A DNA stretch of 64,000 nt. Source: Zhouia spongiae (lineage in GTDB: Bacteria > Bacteroidota > Bacteroidia > Flavobacteriales > Flavobacteriaceae). The notes beneath the pieces are model-generated. The model did not search any database and was not told where the DNA came from. It worked only from the letters and a program-made list of their open reading frames with translations. The stretch covers positions 1,410,804 through 1,474,803 of the forward strand of contig NZ_CP094326.1 in assembly GCF_022760175.1 (NCBI RefSeq), read 5' to 3'. A program made the position numbers and the translations under genes. Positions within the stretch are counted from its first letter, which is position 1. Every line of letters begins with the position of its first letter. Of this stretch, positions 51,626 to 60,146 are shown piece by piece.

Positions 51626-53395
51626 CTATACTTTTACTTGTTTGTCGATTTGAGATATGGTGTTGGCGGCTTTATCATAATCCAGTTGCATTGTAACATT
51701 GCTGGTAGGCGTGTAACGAGCCAGTTCGCAACTGTTTAATAGCGCAATAAAACTTGTGACAGATGTACTGTCAGCTCCTTTTGAAGTTAAGAGCTGAGTG
51801 ATTTTTTCTTTAGAAAAATCAGATGTTTCAATTTTTAATTTGGCTTTAAGGTAGTTGTGTAAGGCCCTTTCCATAGCTTCATAAAAAGCTTCTTTATGAC
51901 CTAGATTTTTCTTCGCTTCAGAAAGGTATTTTTTAGCCAGTCTATTGGCTTTTCTTCGTTTATTACCTTCAATATCTGCTTCAAGCGCTTTTTTCTTTTT
52001 ACCGATAACAATAAATAACGGAATGAAGAAGAGAGGCCCGAAAAGCAATATATAAAAAGCAGTTGATCCAAAGAAAGCAGTGCTGTCTACGGGTTGTAAA
52101 TCGGGGTTAAGCTTTAAGAATTTAAAACTTGAATCGGTACCGGCAACAGCTTGCTTTTGAATTTGATCGCTGTCTGCTACATCCTCATTGTTATTTGTAG
52201 GGCCTTCATATACATTGATAATGTGTTCCTGAGAGGTCAGGGTAACGTATTTTTCAAGCTTAGGGTCGAAAAACGAGAAAGAAATAGCAGGTATCTGGAA
52301 CTTGCCTTTATATTGAGGGACTACCGTATAGTTGTCGGCAACTTTACCTTGCATTCCGCTAATGCTTGTTGAGACATTTGATTTAAACTCAGGGTCATAG
52401 ACTTCAACCGAATTTGGAAGTTTCAATTTTGGTAAATCGAATAGTTTTAAATTACCTTTCCCTGAAATCTCAATTTTGGATTGTAGCGATTCACCGGCTT
52501 TTAAATCGGTCTTTGAAGGGATTACATTAAAATCGAAATTCCCGACAGCTCCGGTAAAGCCTTCAGGCTTGCCGTTTTCAGGTAGCGGTTTTACCCTTAT
52601 TGTCCTCGAACCGGCTGCTATGGTTTTATGGGTTTGTTTGTAAACCCTTCCGCCAAAGATATCTTGTTTGTTGGTCGGTACGTCGACAGTTACATCAAGT
52701 GTCAGGGGTTCGATTTCCAGCGCACCGGTTTTTTGCGGGTAGAGCACTACTTTTTTTAGCACTACAAAGCGATAGGGTTTTCCCTTATAGGTTCCTTGTT
52801 CAACTTTCCGACGGTTGATGTTTATATCCTGGGACCAGAAGTTGTTGTATTTGGGATTGTCGATCGGCCTGTAGTCAGAAACGCTGATCTTGGGGCTTAC
52901 ATAAAGTTTGTACAGTATGCTGACCGCTTCGTTGAGATATGGGTTTGGGTTTGATATTTCGGCCACCAGATGAAGGTTTTCATCGGCAATGTCGTCTACA
53001 CCCTTAGGTGCATTAGGATTGTCAACGGCTGCGGTAACTTCGATAGTGATCGGTACGGTTTTGTAAGTGTTTCCGTCTATCTCTATGACAGCCTGTTTTA
53101 TGGTAAATGTTCCTCTGCTTTTTGGAGACAGGATATATGAATACGTTTTAGAGAATGAACGTTTGCCATTAATCCAGGATTGGCTGACGCTCTGACTGGG
53201 GCCCATCAGGACACGGAAGTTTTCAAAGCTTGGCGGGATAAAATTATCGCCGTCCTTGTTCATCTCAAAATCGATTCGTAAACGTTCGTTGAGACCTAGT
53301 TTTTCTTTACTGACCTTGGCTTCGAACTTGATTTCGTCCTGAGCGTACCCAAGGGAGCTGATAATTAGCAATATGTATAAAAAATATTTCTTCAT
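51626..53395 (-). CDS. batD: BatD protein
   Basis: The 589-residue protein has a signal peptide (MKKYFLYILLIISSLGYAQ), several beta-sandwich domains with BatD hallmarks (FRVLMGPSQSVSQSW near 65, YSYILSPKSRGTFTI near 88), a transmembrane helix near 450 (FYILLFGPLFFIPLFIVIG) followed by a basic stretch, and a helical cytoplasmic end. ATG 53395 places the signal peptide at the start; ATG 53413 is also possible. It would present its large domain in the periplasm to BatA/BatB. Confidence 0.9.
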   Translation of the reverse strand: MKKYFLYILLIISSLGYAQDEIKFEAKVSKEKLGLNERLRIDFEMNKDGDNFIPPSFENFRVLMGPSQSVSQSWINGKRSFSKTYSYILSPKSRGTFTIKQAVIEIDGNTYKTVPITIEVTAAVDNPNAPKGVDDIADENLHLVAEISNPNPYLNEAVSILYKLYVSPKISVSDYRPIDNPKYNNFWSQDININRRKVEQGTYKGKPYRFVVLKKVVLYPQKTGALEIEPLTLDVTVDVPTNKQDIFGGRVYKQTHKTIAAGSRTIRVKPLPENGKPEGFTGAVGNFDFNVIPSKTDLKAGESLQSKIEISGKGNLKLFDLPKLKLPNSVEVYDPEFKSNVSTSISGMQGKVADNYTVVPQYKGKFQIPAISFSFFDPKLEKYVTLTSQEHIINVYEGPTNNNEDVADSDQIQKQAVAGTDSSFKFLKLNPDLQPVDSTAFFGSTAFYILLFGPLFFIPLFIVIGKKKKALEADIEGNKRRKANRLAKKYLSEAKKNLGHKEAFYEAMERALHNYLKAKLKIETSDFSKEKITQLLTSKGADSTSVTSFIALLNSCELARYTPTSNVTMQLDYDKAANTISQIDKQVKV

Positions 53396-53429
53396 CTTGT
53401 GTATCAAGTCCATTTAAACACTAGGTTGT

Positions 53430-54299
53430 TTACCAGTCTTTAGCATTTTTGGCAGGTTGACCTTTTACTTTTTTACCATTTATTTTTTCTTGTACTTTCT
53501 TTTCTTCGTTACTCATTGCTTCCAGGATATTTTTTATTTGTTGGGGAGAAAGCTGATTCGGTCTTGGCTGCTGCTGCTTTTCAGGGTCTTGCTTGTCTTT
53601 AGGCTGATCTCCGGGCTTTTGATCCTTGTCTTCTTTGTCTTTTCCTTCATCGCCTTTTTGTTCTTTGTCCTTATCGGAGTTCTGATCTTTATTTTGATCT
53701 TGTTGATCGTTCTGATCCTGGTTTTGATCCTGGTTATTTTGATCGTCTTTATTTTGTTGCTGGTCCTGTTGTTGATCCTGGTTATCCTGATCTTTGTTTT
53801 GATCGTCGTTGTTTTGATCGTTTTGTTTCTGCTGCTGATCTTTCTTCTGCATTTCTTTTGCTAAAGCCAGGTTGTATCGGGTTTCTTCATCAGAAGGGTC
53901 GTTTCTGAGCGCTTCCTTATATGCTTCTATGGCTTTGTCGTATTCTTTGTTTTGCATAAAAACATTACCAAGGTTATGATAAGCGCTGTGACGCTCTTCT
54001 TTGGTTTTGGCAGCTTCACCTGCTTCTTTGTAACGAACAAAAGCTTCTCCAAAACTATTTTCTTTATAATAGGCATTTCCCAGATTGAATTTGGCAGTGC
54101 TGTTATCGTCACTCTTGGCTATCGCTTTTCTGTAATTGGCTTCTGCCTCAACAAACTTGTCACTAACCAATTCTTTATTGGCATCATAGGTCAGGTTTGT
54201 TGATTCTTTAAGCAGTTTTACTTTTTCTTTAGGGTTCTCTTCCTGTGAGAAACCGATAAAGGTTGCCAGTAAAAATGCTATATAAACTATTTTTTTCAT
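53430..54299 (-). CDS. batC: BatC TPR protein with Gln/Asp/Asn-rich tail
   Basis: The 289-residue protein has a signal peptide, three TPR units (AEANYRKAIAKSDDNSTAKFNLG, AYHNLGNVFMQNKEYDKAIEAYKEAL), then from about residue 155 an 90-residue low-complexity region rich in Q, N, D and K, and a conserved end LSPQQIKNILEAMSNEEKKVQ. This layout is typical of BatC. The tail is probably disordered. It lies between batB and batD with very short gaps. Confidence 0.9.
   Translation of the reverse strand: MKKIVYIAFLLATFIGFSQEENPKEKVKLLKESTNLTYDANKELVSDKFVEAEANYRKAIAKSDDNSTAKFNLGNAYYKENSFGEAFVRYKEAGEAAKTKEERHSAYHNLGNVFMQNKEYDKAIEAYKEALRNDPSDEETRYNLALAKEMQKKDQQQKQNDQNNDDQNKDQDNQDQQQDQQQNKDDQNNQDQNQDQNDQQDQNKDQNSDKDKEQKGDEGKDKEDKDQKPGDQPKDKQDPEKQQQPRPNQLSPQQIKNILEAMSNEEKKVQEKINGKKVKGQPAKNAKDW
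53620..53850 (-). repeat. Low-complexity Q/N/D/K-coding tract in batC
   Basis: On the plus strand the DNA is a degenerate run of TTGATC/TTTGATC-like units, which on the coding strand gives QDQN/DQNKDQ repeats. Such a tract is prone to length change by slippage. Confidence 0.7.
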
Positions 54300-54305
54300 G
54301 ATTTG

Positions 54306-55349
54306 TTAGTCGGTTTCTTTTTCGTTAAAAAGATTCAGTTTTGTTAACCAGGCTGTTTTTCTTTCTAAAAAGAAAATGTCCATGAACAGCAAGAATATTG
54401 CGGCTCCTAAAAACCATTGAAACTGATCTTTAAAGTCGGCGAATTGCTTGGTTTCAAATTCTTTTTTATCCATCTGGTTCAATGTTTCTGTAACAAAATC
54501 AACTGTTTCATTCGTGTTCGCTCCATTTATATAGGCGCCGTTCCCTTTGCCCGCTACTTCTTTTAGAACACCTTCATTGAGTTTTGTGATAACAACCTCT
54601 CCGTTCTGATTTTTTTTATAGGCTTCAACAATACCGTTAATTTTAATTGGTATTGGTGCGCCCTTTGTGGTTCCGATCCCGATACTGTATACTTTGATTC
54701 CCTCTTCGGCAGCCCCTTCAACGGCTACTGCAGCCCCGTCTGTATGGTCTTCTCCGTCGGATATGATAAAAAGAACCCTGTTGGTCTGGTCGGCATCGTT
54801 ATAATATGTCTTGGCCAGATCAATAGCTTCATCGATGGCTGTACCCTGTGATGAAAGCATATCGGTATTCATACTCTGTAAAAACATTTTTGCAGCACCA
54901 TAGTCGGTTGTAATGGGTAATTGAGGGTAAGCCTGTGCTGCATAGGCGATGATTCCTATCCGGTCTGAACCAAGATTATTGATGATTTCGGAAACAATAC
55001 GCTTGGCTTTTTCCAGACGATTGGGAGCAATGTCTTCGGCCAGCATGCTTTTAGATACGTCAACAGCAAAAACAACATCGACCCCTTCGCGTTTTACAGT
55101 TTCCAGCTTGGTTCCGATCTTCGGATTGACCAAAGCAATGCTCAGGCATGCAACAGCTAATAATAACATCACAAGTTTCAGTACCGATTTGGCGGTAGAC
55201 CTGTTCGGACTTAAGCGGTTTAAGAGGGCTGTATCCGCAAACTTTTTCTGTGTTCTTTTTTTCCAGAATTGAACAGCCAGAAACAGCACAAAAAGCACCG
55301 GAATGATAAAAAGCAAATAGAAATATATTTTTTCGTCTAACTGATACAT
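54306..55349 (-). CDS. batB: BatB von Willebrand factor A protein
   Basis: The 347-residue protein has two N-terminal helices (IYFYLLFIIPVLFVLFLAVQFW and VLKLVMLLLAVACLSIALV), then a VWA domain with the MIDAS start FAVDVSKSMLAEDIAPNRL near 91 and LFIISDGEDHTDGA near 195, and a final helix near 315. It overlaps BatA in design. The VWA domain would face the periplasm and bind metal and a protein partner. Confidence 0.92.
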   Translation of the reverse strand: MYQLDEKIYFYLLFIIPVLFVLFLAVQFWKKRTQKKFADTALLNRLSPNRSTAKSVLKLVMLLLAVACLSIALVNPKIGTKLETVKREGVDVVFAVDVSKSMLAEDIAPNRLEKAKRIVSEIINNLGSDRIGIIAYAAQAYPQLPITTDYGAAKMFLQSMNTDMLSSQGTAIDEAIDLAKTYYNDADQTNRVLFIISDGEDHTDGAAVAVEGAAEEGIKVYSIGIGTTKGAPIPIKINGIVEAYKKNQNGEVVITKLNEGVLKEVAGKGNGAYINGANTNETVDFVTETLNQMDKKEFETKQFADFKDQFQWFLGAAIFLLFMDIFFLERKTAWLTKLNLFNEKETD

Positions 55350-55364
55350 AAGATCCCTTCTAAA

Positions 55365-56366
55365 TTAAACAAAACTCCTGAATAGGGTGTTTCGTAATAA
55401 AAATTCAACTAGTATTAGTCCAAGTCCCAGTAAAACCAGTGGTCTGAACTTTTCTTCGTATTTGGTAAATTTAAACTCTTCGACTTCTGTCTTCTCAAGC
55501 TTGTTGATTTCATCATAGATTTCTTCGAGCTTTTTATTGTTGGTAGCCCTGAAATATTTACCGCCTGTCTCTTTAGCTATGTTCTTTAGCAGGTCCTCGT
55601 CAATTTCAACATCGCGTAGTCCGTATTTAAAACTACCATCCATATTATAGGCGACGGGGGTAAGGGCCATTCCGTTGGTACCGATCCCGATAGTGTATAC
55701 TTTTATTCCAAATTCAATGGCAAGTCCTGCAGCCGTTTGAGGTTCTATAAAGCCTGCATTGTTTACCCCGTCAGTAAGCAGGATTATGACCTTGCTTTTA
55801 GCTTTGCTTTCTTTTAAGCGATTTACGGCAGTTGCGAGGCCCATGCCTATGGCAGTACCGTCTTCCAGGACCCCATAGTTTACTTGTCTGAGAGCGTTCA
55901 GGACGATAGACTTATCGCTGGTAATAGGGGTCTTTGTAAAACTTTCTCCGGAATATACCACAAGACCAATCCTGTCGCTAATCCGTTCTTTTATGAATTC
56001 GCCAGCAACGTCCTTAAGAGCTGACAGCCTGTTTGGTTGCAGGTCTTTTGACAACATGCTGGAAGATACATCGATAGTCATTACGATATCAATCCCTTTG
56101 GTGGTCTTGCTTCTGGAAGAGATATTTTTGGTCTGAGGCCTGGCCAGGGCAACGATAAAAAAAGCTAAGGCAAGCAACCTGACGATAAAGAGCAATGACT
56201 TTAGTTTAGGCAACAGGGAACCTTTGGTCTTAAATCCGTTTAAAGACGATATTTTTAATGTTGCAGTTTCTTTTTTCCGTTTAAGAAAGTACCAGACAGC
56301 AGCTATCGGAAGCGCCAAAAGCAACCAAAAAAAGTATGGGTGTGCAAATTGTATATTCTCTAACAT
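55365..56366 (-). CDS. batA: BatA von Willebrand factor A protein
   Basis: The 333-residue protein has the same plan as BatB: N-terminal helices (YFFWLLLALPIAAVWYFL and LKSLLFIVRLLALAFFIVALA), a VWA domain with MIDAS residues in VMTIDVSSSMLSKDLQPNRL near 92 and ILLTDGVNNAGF near 197, and a C-terminal helix LVLLGLGLILVEFLL. It follows the BatD-like gene with no gap and precedes batB by 15 nt. Confidence 0.92.
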   Translation of the reverse strand: MLENIQFAHPYFFWLLLALPIAAVWYFLKRKKETATLKISSLNGFKTKGSLLPKLKSLLFIVRLLALAFFIVALARPQTKNISSRSKTTKGIDIVMTIDVSSSMLSKDLQPNRLSALKDVAGEFIKERISDRIGLVVYSGESFTKTPITSDKSIVLNALRQVNYGVLEDGTAIGMGLATAVNRLKESKAKSKVIILLTDGVNNAGFIEPQTAAGLAIEFGIKVYTIGIGTNGMALTPVAYNMDGSFKYGLRDVEIDEDLLKNIAKETGGKYFRATNNKKLEEIYDEINKLEKTEVEEFKFTKYEEKFRPLVLLGLGLILVEFLLRNTLFRSFV

Positions 56367-58022
56367 TTAGCTTCCTGTTTTAAAATCAATTGAATTAATA
56401 ATGCGTTCTACGATCTGGCCGGCATAGGTGTCTCCCTCATTATAAACGATCAAAACCTGTTGGAATCCACCACCTTCGGTAAAGTTCAGTAAAACGTATT
56501 CTGCATTGTGAGAACCGTTGTTTCCCGGGGTATCTATTTGCATGGAGCCATAGACTTTTAAGCCCTTTTTGTTGGTAGGGGTACTGATCTCTTCATCTTT
56601 TAAAATGATGTTTTTGGCTCCTTGTTGCTCCATTGATTTAATAGTGGCATCGATAGCTTTTTGCCCGTCAAACTCTACCCCTTTTTTATATGTTGTTGAT
56701 GATGCTGTTATATAGAAATTGCTCATCATGCTCCCATAACCAAATATCTGATTGGAGCTTATCAGGTTATGAGCTTCAGCGGGAAGTTCTGTTTTTATAC
56801 GTTTAAGCACCTTTGGTGTTTCAATTGAAACGGGAGGGAATCCATATTCACTTCGGATCCATTCTCTTTCGGCAAGTTCTTTTGTCGGATGGCCAACGAT
56901 GGTGTCTTTTACATAACCAAAGCCATAATACCAGCCGAAAGCACTGATGGTAATACCTAGCACCAAAAGTGAGGCCACAGCGGTAATAATTAGTTTCCGT
57001 TTTTGTTTTTTTCTCGCCAGTTCTTCAAGATATTCTTCATTCTGAAGTAATTCTTCTTCGGTTGGTTCAGGTAAAGCTTCTTTGGTTTTAACGACAATAT
57101 TTTCAATGAGCTTCCTGTCGTTCTCTATAACGGCATTTTCCGGTGTAGATCGCGCAAACTTTACCAGGTCGGCTGTTTCCAGTACTTTTTTAAACTGAAC
57201 GATGGTTTCGCCATCCAGATCGAGGTTTCCCGCATCCTTTAGCATTTCCAGTTTGCCGATCAATTCGTCCGTAGTACTCTCCAAGGCCGTAATGTGTACG
57301 TCTTCTTCAAGGTACGAACGTACAATATTTGTTAATTGTGAGTAGTACGCTTTGTATTCTGACTGAATTAAAAATTTAGACTCGTCCAGTTTCTTTAATT
57401 CAAGAATTGCTCTCTCATAAGGAGGAAGGAGCGCTTCTTTTTCTTCCCGGGTTAGCGGTTTCTCACGAAATACAAACCAATATAAAAGTCCTCCGATGAT
57501 TGTCAGGGCTAAAAAGGCATAAAATATATATTTCCACCAGCCGGAGTAATTCTTCTCTACTTCCACCAGCGGTTTTATATCGTACATTTTTTGTTTCGTG
57601 GTATCGACAGCAACATTCGCTACTTTTACTTTTAAAGAATCCAGCAGGTAAGGGATCTTGTTGATCAAAACCGTTTGAACGGGAATGTTATAGGTGCCCG
57701 AATCAAATTTTGTTAAGGCATATTTTTTAATAAGGTTCAGTTTGTCCTCAATAATAATGGAATCTACAGGGGATGCTTCTACAACCTCCATTGGGGCGAA
57801 TGTTTGCCCGTCAGGGAACATTACTTGAGCCGTAGTGTCGGTTTCTACCTGTATTTTATATTGAATCTGTTCCCCTATTTTAATGGATGTAGAATCTACA
57901 TTTGAGGTGACTTTCGGTGTTGTTTGTGCAAAGCCACTAAGACAACCAAGGCTGAAAAACCCCAGTATGAGCCATATCCTAATTGCCGGTAATTTGTTTG
58001 TATGTAATCGTATGGTATCCAT
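56367..58022 (-). CDS. BatD-like/DUF4381-type membrane protein of the Bat cluster
   Basis: The 551-residue protein has an N-terminal helix/signal (LILGFFSLGCLSGFAQ), a beta domain with SIKIGEQIQYKIQVETD like the start of BatD domains, a membrane helix near 166-186 (YIFYAFLALTIIGGLLYWFVF) and a long helical cytoplasmic part (REKPLTREEKEALLPPYERAILELKKLDESK). Unlike the short DUF4381 proteins it has a second helix near 345 and a further C-terminal domain of about 180 residues, which makes it longer than usual. It lies between the DUF58 gene and batA. Confidence 0.75.
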   Translation of the reverse strand: MDTIRLHTNKLPAIRIWLILGFFSLGCLSGFAQTTPKVTSNVDSTSIKIGEQIQYKIQVETDTTAQVMFPDGQTFAPMEVVEASPVDSIIIEDKLNLIKKYALTKFDSGTYNIPVQTVLINKIPYLLDSLKVKVANVAVDTTKQKMYDIKPLVEVEKNYSGWWKYIFYAFLALTIIGGLLYWFVFREKPLTREEKEALLPPYERAILELKKLDESKFLIQSEYKAYYSQLTNIVRSYLEEDVHITALESTTDELIGKLEMLKDAGNLDLDGETIVQFKKVLETADLVKFARSTPENAVIENDRKLIENIVVKTKEALPEPTEEELLQNEEYLEELARKKQKRKLIITAVASLLVLGITISAFGWYYGFGYVKDTIVGHPTKELAEREWIRSEYGFPPVSIETPKVLKRIKTELPAEAHNLISSNQIFGYGSMMSNFYITASSTTYKKGVEFDGQKAIDATIKSMEQQGAKNIILKDEEISTPTNKKGLKVYGSMQIDTPGNNGSHNAEYVLLNFTEGGGFQQVLIVYNEGDTYAGQIVERIINSIDFKTGS

Positions 58023-58029
58023 TTATAAC

Positions 58030-58896
58030 TTATCCTCGTTGCTTAAAATATCCAAGTAGTTTTTTTACGTAACTTTCGTCTACCCGACAACTAAGTACTC
58101 CACATCCGCTTTTCGTGAAAGTGTTCTTGTAATAGTGTTTTCTGTCGTTATAATATTTAGTATACGCTTTTCTTACTGATTTTGATTGGGTGTTAACGAG
58201 CATTAATTCGCCTGTTTCAGCATCTTCCATCCGAACCATACCGATATTAGGGATTTCTTCTTCCCTTTTATCGTAGATCCTTATACCTGTAACATCGTGT
58301 TTTCGGCCGACGATCCTGAGGGTTTGCTGATAATCATCCGTCATAAAATCAGAAAGGATAAAGGTGATGGCTTTCTTTTTTATAACACTTGATAAAAACC
58401 GCAAGGCTTCTGACAGATCTGTCTTTTTGCTTTTAGGTTCAAATTCTATAAGCTCCCTGATAATTCTTAGTATATGCGATCTTCCCTTTTTTGGGGGAAT
58501 AAAAAGCTCCACTTCGTCCGAAAACAGGATAAGGCCTACTTTATCATTGTTTTGCATTGCTGAGAATGACAGGGTAGCTGAGATTTCGGTCAGGACTTCC
58601 TTTTTAAACCGGTTGGCGGTTCCAAAGAGTTCGGAGCCTGATACATCGACCATGAGCATCATGGTGAGTTCTCTTTCCTCTTCGAAAACCTTTACATACG
58701 GCTCGTTGTAACGCGCCGTTACGTTCCAGTCGATGGCCCGGACATCATCGCCATATGTATATTGACGTACTTCGCTAAACGTCATTCCCCGCCCTTTAAA
58801 GGTAGAATGGTATTCTCCTCCAAAGACGTGGTCGCTTAACCGGCGTGTCTTTATTTCAATTTTACGTACTTTCTTAAGTAATTCCTTGGTATCCAT
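58030..58896 (-). CDS. DUF58 domain protein of the Bat cluster
   Basis: The 288-residue protein has the DUF58 signature: LSDHVFGGEYHSTFKGRGMTFSEVRQYTYGDDVRAIDWNVTAR near 20-62, followed by a VWA-like fold with MLMVDVSGSELFG and FILSDFMTDD. It lacks a signal peptide and probably acts at the inner face of the membrane, where MoxR-type ATPases are thought to assemble or remodel their VWA partners. Confidence 0.9.
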   Translation of the reverse strand: MDTKELLKKVRKIEIKTRRLSDHVFGGEYHSTFKGRGMTFSEVRQYTYGDDVRAIDWNVTARYNEPYVKVFEEERELTMMLMVDVSGSELFGTANRFKKEVLTEISATLSFSAMQNNDKVGLILFSDEVELFIPPKKGRSHILRIIRELIEFEPKSKKTDLSEALRFLSSVIKKKAITFILSDFMTDDYQQTLRIVGRKHDVTGIRIYDKREEEIPNIGMVRMEDAETGELMLVNTQSKSVRKAYTKYYNDRKHYYKNTFTKSGCGVLSCRVDESYVKKLLGYFKQRG

Positions 58897-58957
58897 CTTT
58901 ACTTGTCACTCCGTCATTACAGACGTAATCTGTTTAATGTTCAATTTGGCCGATTAG

Positions 58958-58979
58958 ATTCCTGCGTTCGTGCAGGAAT
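58958..58979. repeat. Short REP-like hairpin in the moxR-DUF58 gap
   Basis: ATTCCTGC (58958-58965) and GCAGGAAT (58972-58979) form a perfect 8-bp hairpin with loop GTTCGT. Sequences ending CAGGAATGAC are common intergenic palindromes in Bacteroidota. A second, degenerate hairpin lies at 58913-58933 (ATTAC/GTAAT). The 94-bp gap is unusually long for this operon, where most gaps are under 20 bp. Confidence 0.6.
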
Positions 58980-58990
58980 GACAATTACTG

Positions 58991-59998
58991 TTATGGTACT
59001 TCTACTTCGTTAACTATTTTATTGATGATATCAACCGAGGTGATATTTTCAGCTTCGGCCTCGTAGGTGATGCCTATTCTGTGGCGTAAAACATCGTACA
59101 CAACGGCTCTTACGTCTTCAGGTATTACGTAGCCTCTTCGTTTAATGAATGCATAGCACTTGGCTGCGGTAGCCAGGTTGATACTACCACGTGGTGATGC
59201 ACCGAAACTGATAAGAGGTTTTATGTCAGGCAGGTTGTATTTTTCAGGATAACGCGTGGCGAAAATGATGTCCAGGATATATTTTTCGATTTTTTCATCC
59301 ATGTAAACTTCCCTGACCGCTTTCTGTGCTTTTAAAATCTGCTCCAGAGAGACTACCTGTTTTACCTGTTCAAAACCGCCTTTAAGGTTTTGACGAATGA
59401 TCAGCTGTTCTTCGTTCAGTTTAGGGTAGTCAATAACCACTTTCAGCATAAAACGGTCAACTTGTGCTTCAGGCAGCGGATAGGTTCCTTCCTGTTCAAC
59501 AGGGTTCTGGGTTGCCATTACCAAAAATGGTTTGTCCAGCGTAAAAGTTTCATCGCCAATGGTCACTTGTTTTTCCTGCATGGCTTCCAACAAAGCAGAC
59601 TGCACCTTGGCAGGAGCACGGTTAATCTCATCTGCCAAGACAAAATTGGCAAAAATCGGACCTTTTTTTATTGAAAAATCGTTTTCCTTGATATTGTAAA
59701 TCATGGTGCCCACTACATCGGCAGGGAGTAGATCAGGGGTGAATTGTATACGGCTAAACGATCCGTGAACAGCTTTTGATAGTGTGTTGATAGCCAGTGT
59801 TTTTGCCAGGCCTGGTACACCTTCCAGTAAAATATGTCCTTGCCCCAAAAGTCCTATCAATAGCCTTTCTACCATTTGCTTCTGGCCGACAATGACCTTG
59901 TTTATTTCTAGTGTAAGAGCGTCTATAAAAGCACTTTCCTGTGCTATTTTTTCATTAATAACACTAATATCAATAGTACTGTTTTCTTCCATCTTCAT
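58991..59998 (-). CDS. MoxR-family AAA+ ATPase
   Basis: The 335-residue ATPase has the MoxR/RavA pattern: Walker A-like LLEGVPGLAKT near 58-68, FSRIQFTPDLLPADVVG, Walker B FVLADEINRAPAKVQSALLEAMQE near 126-149, and sensor ATQNPVEQEGTYPLPEAQVDRF. It lies first in the Bat operon and would act as chaperone for the VWA proteins BatA and BatB. The frame starts at ATG 59998, with ATG 59992 as an alternative. Confidence 0.93.
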   Translation of the reverse strand: MKMEENSTIDISVINEKIAQESAFIDALTLEINKVIVGQKQMVERLLIGLLGQGHILLEGVPGLAKTLAINTLSKAVHGSFSRIQFTPDLLPADVVGTMIYNIKENDFSIKKGPIFANFVLADEINRAPAKVQSALLEAMQEKQVTIGDETFTLDKPFLVMATQNPVEQEGTYPLPEAQVDRFMLKVVIDYPKLNEEQLIIRQNLKGGFEQVKQVVSLEQILKAQKAVREVYMDEKIEKYILDIIFATRYPEKYNLPDIKPLISFGASPRGSINLATAAKCYAFIKRRGYVIPEDVRAVVYDVLRHRIGITYEAEAENITSVDIINKIVNEVEVP

Positions 59999-60093
59999 TT
60001 TAATTTTTGAGGCGTTAATTTAACAACCTTATTTATTGAATGCAAATTGAAAATTTATTTAAAGTTCTGCTGTTAACGATTGGTTAAAAAATA

Positions 60094-60124
60094 AAAGAGC
60101 AACCTGCTGACAGGCTGCTCTTTA
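60094..60124 (-). terminator. Terminator of the DUF4382 lipoprotein gene
   Basis: AAAGAGC-A-ACCTG and CAGG-C-TGCTCTTT form a stem with one A-C mismatch and a 4-nt loop; on the minus strand it leads into TTTTATTTTTT. It lies 23 nt after the stop. Confidence 0.8.
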
Positions 60125-60146
60125 CAAAATATTATGAATAATTAAC

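Noticed and set aside
53457..53864. A 135-residue, very hydrophobic open frame on the plus strand
   Set aside because: It is the complement of the Q/N/D/K-rich batC tract; the Leu/Ile/Val-rich translation is a by-product of the repeat, not a gene.
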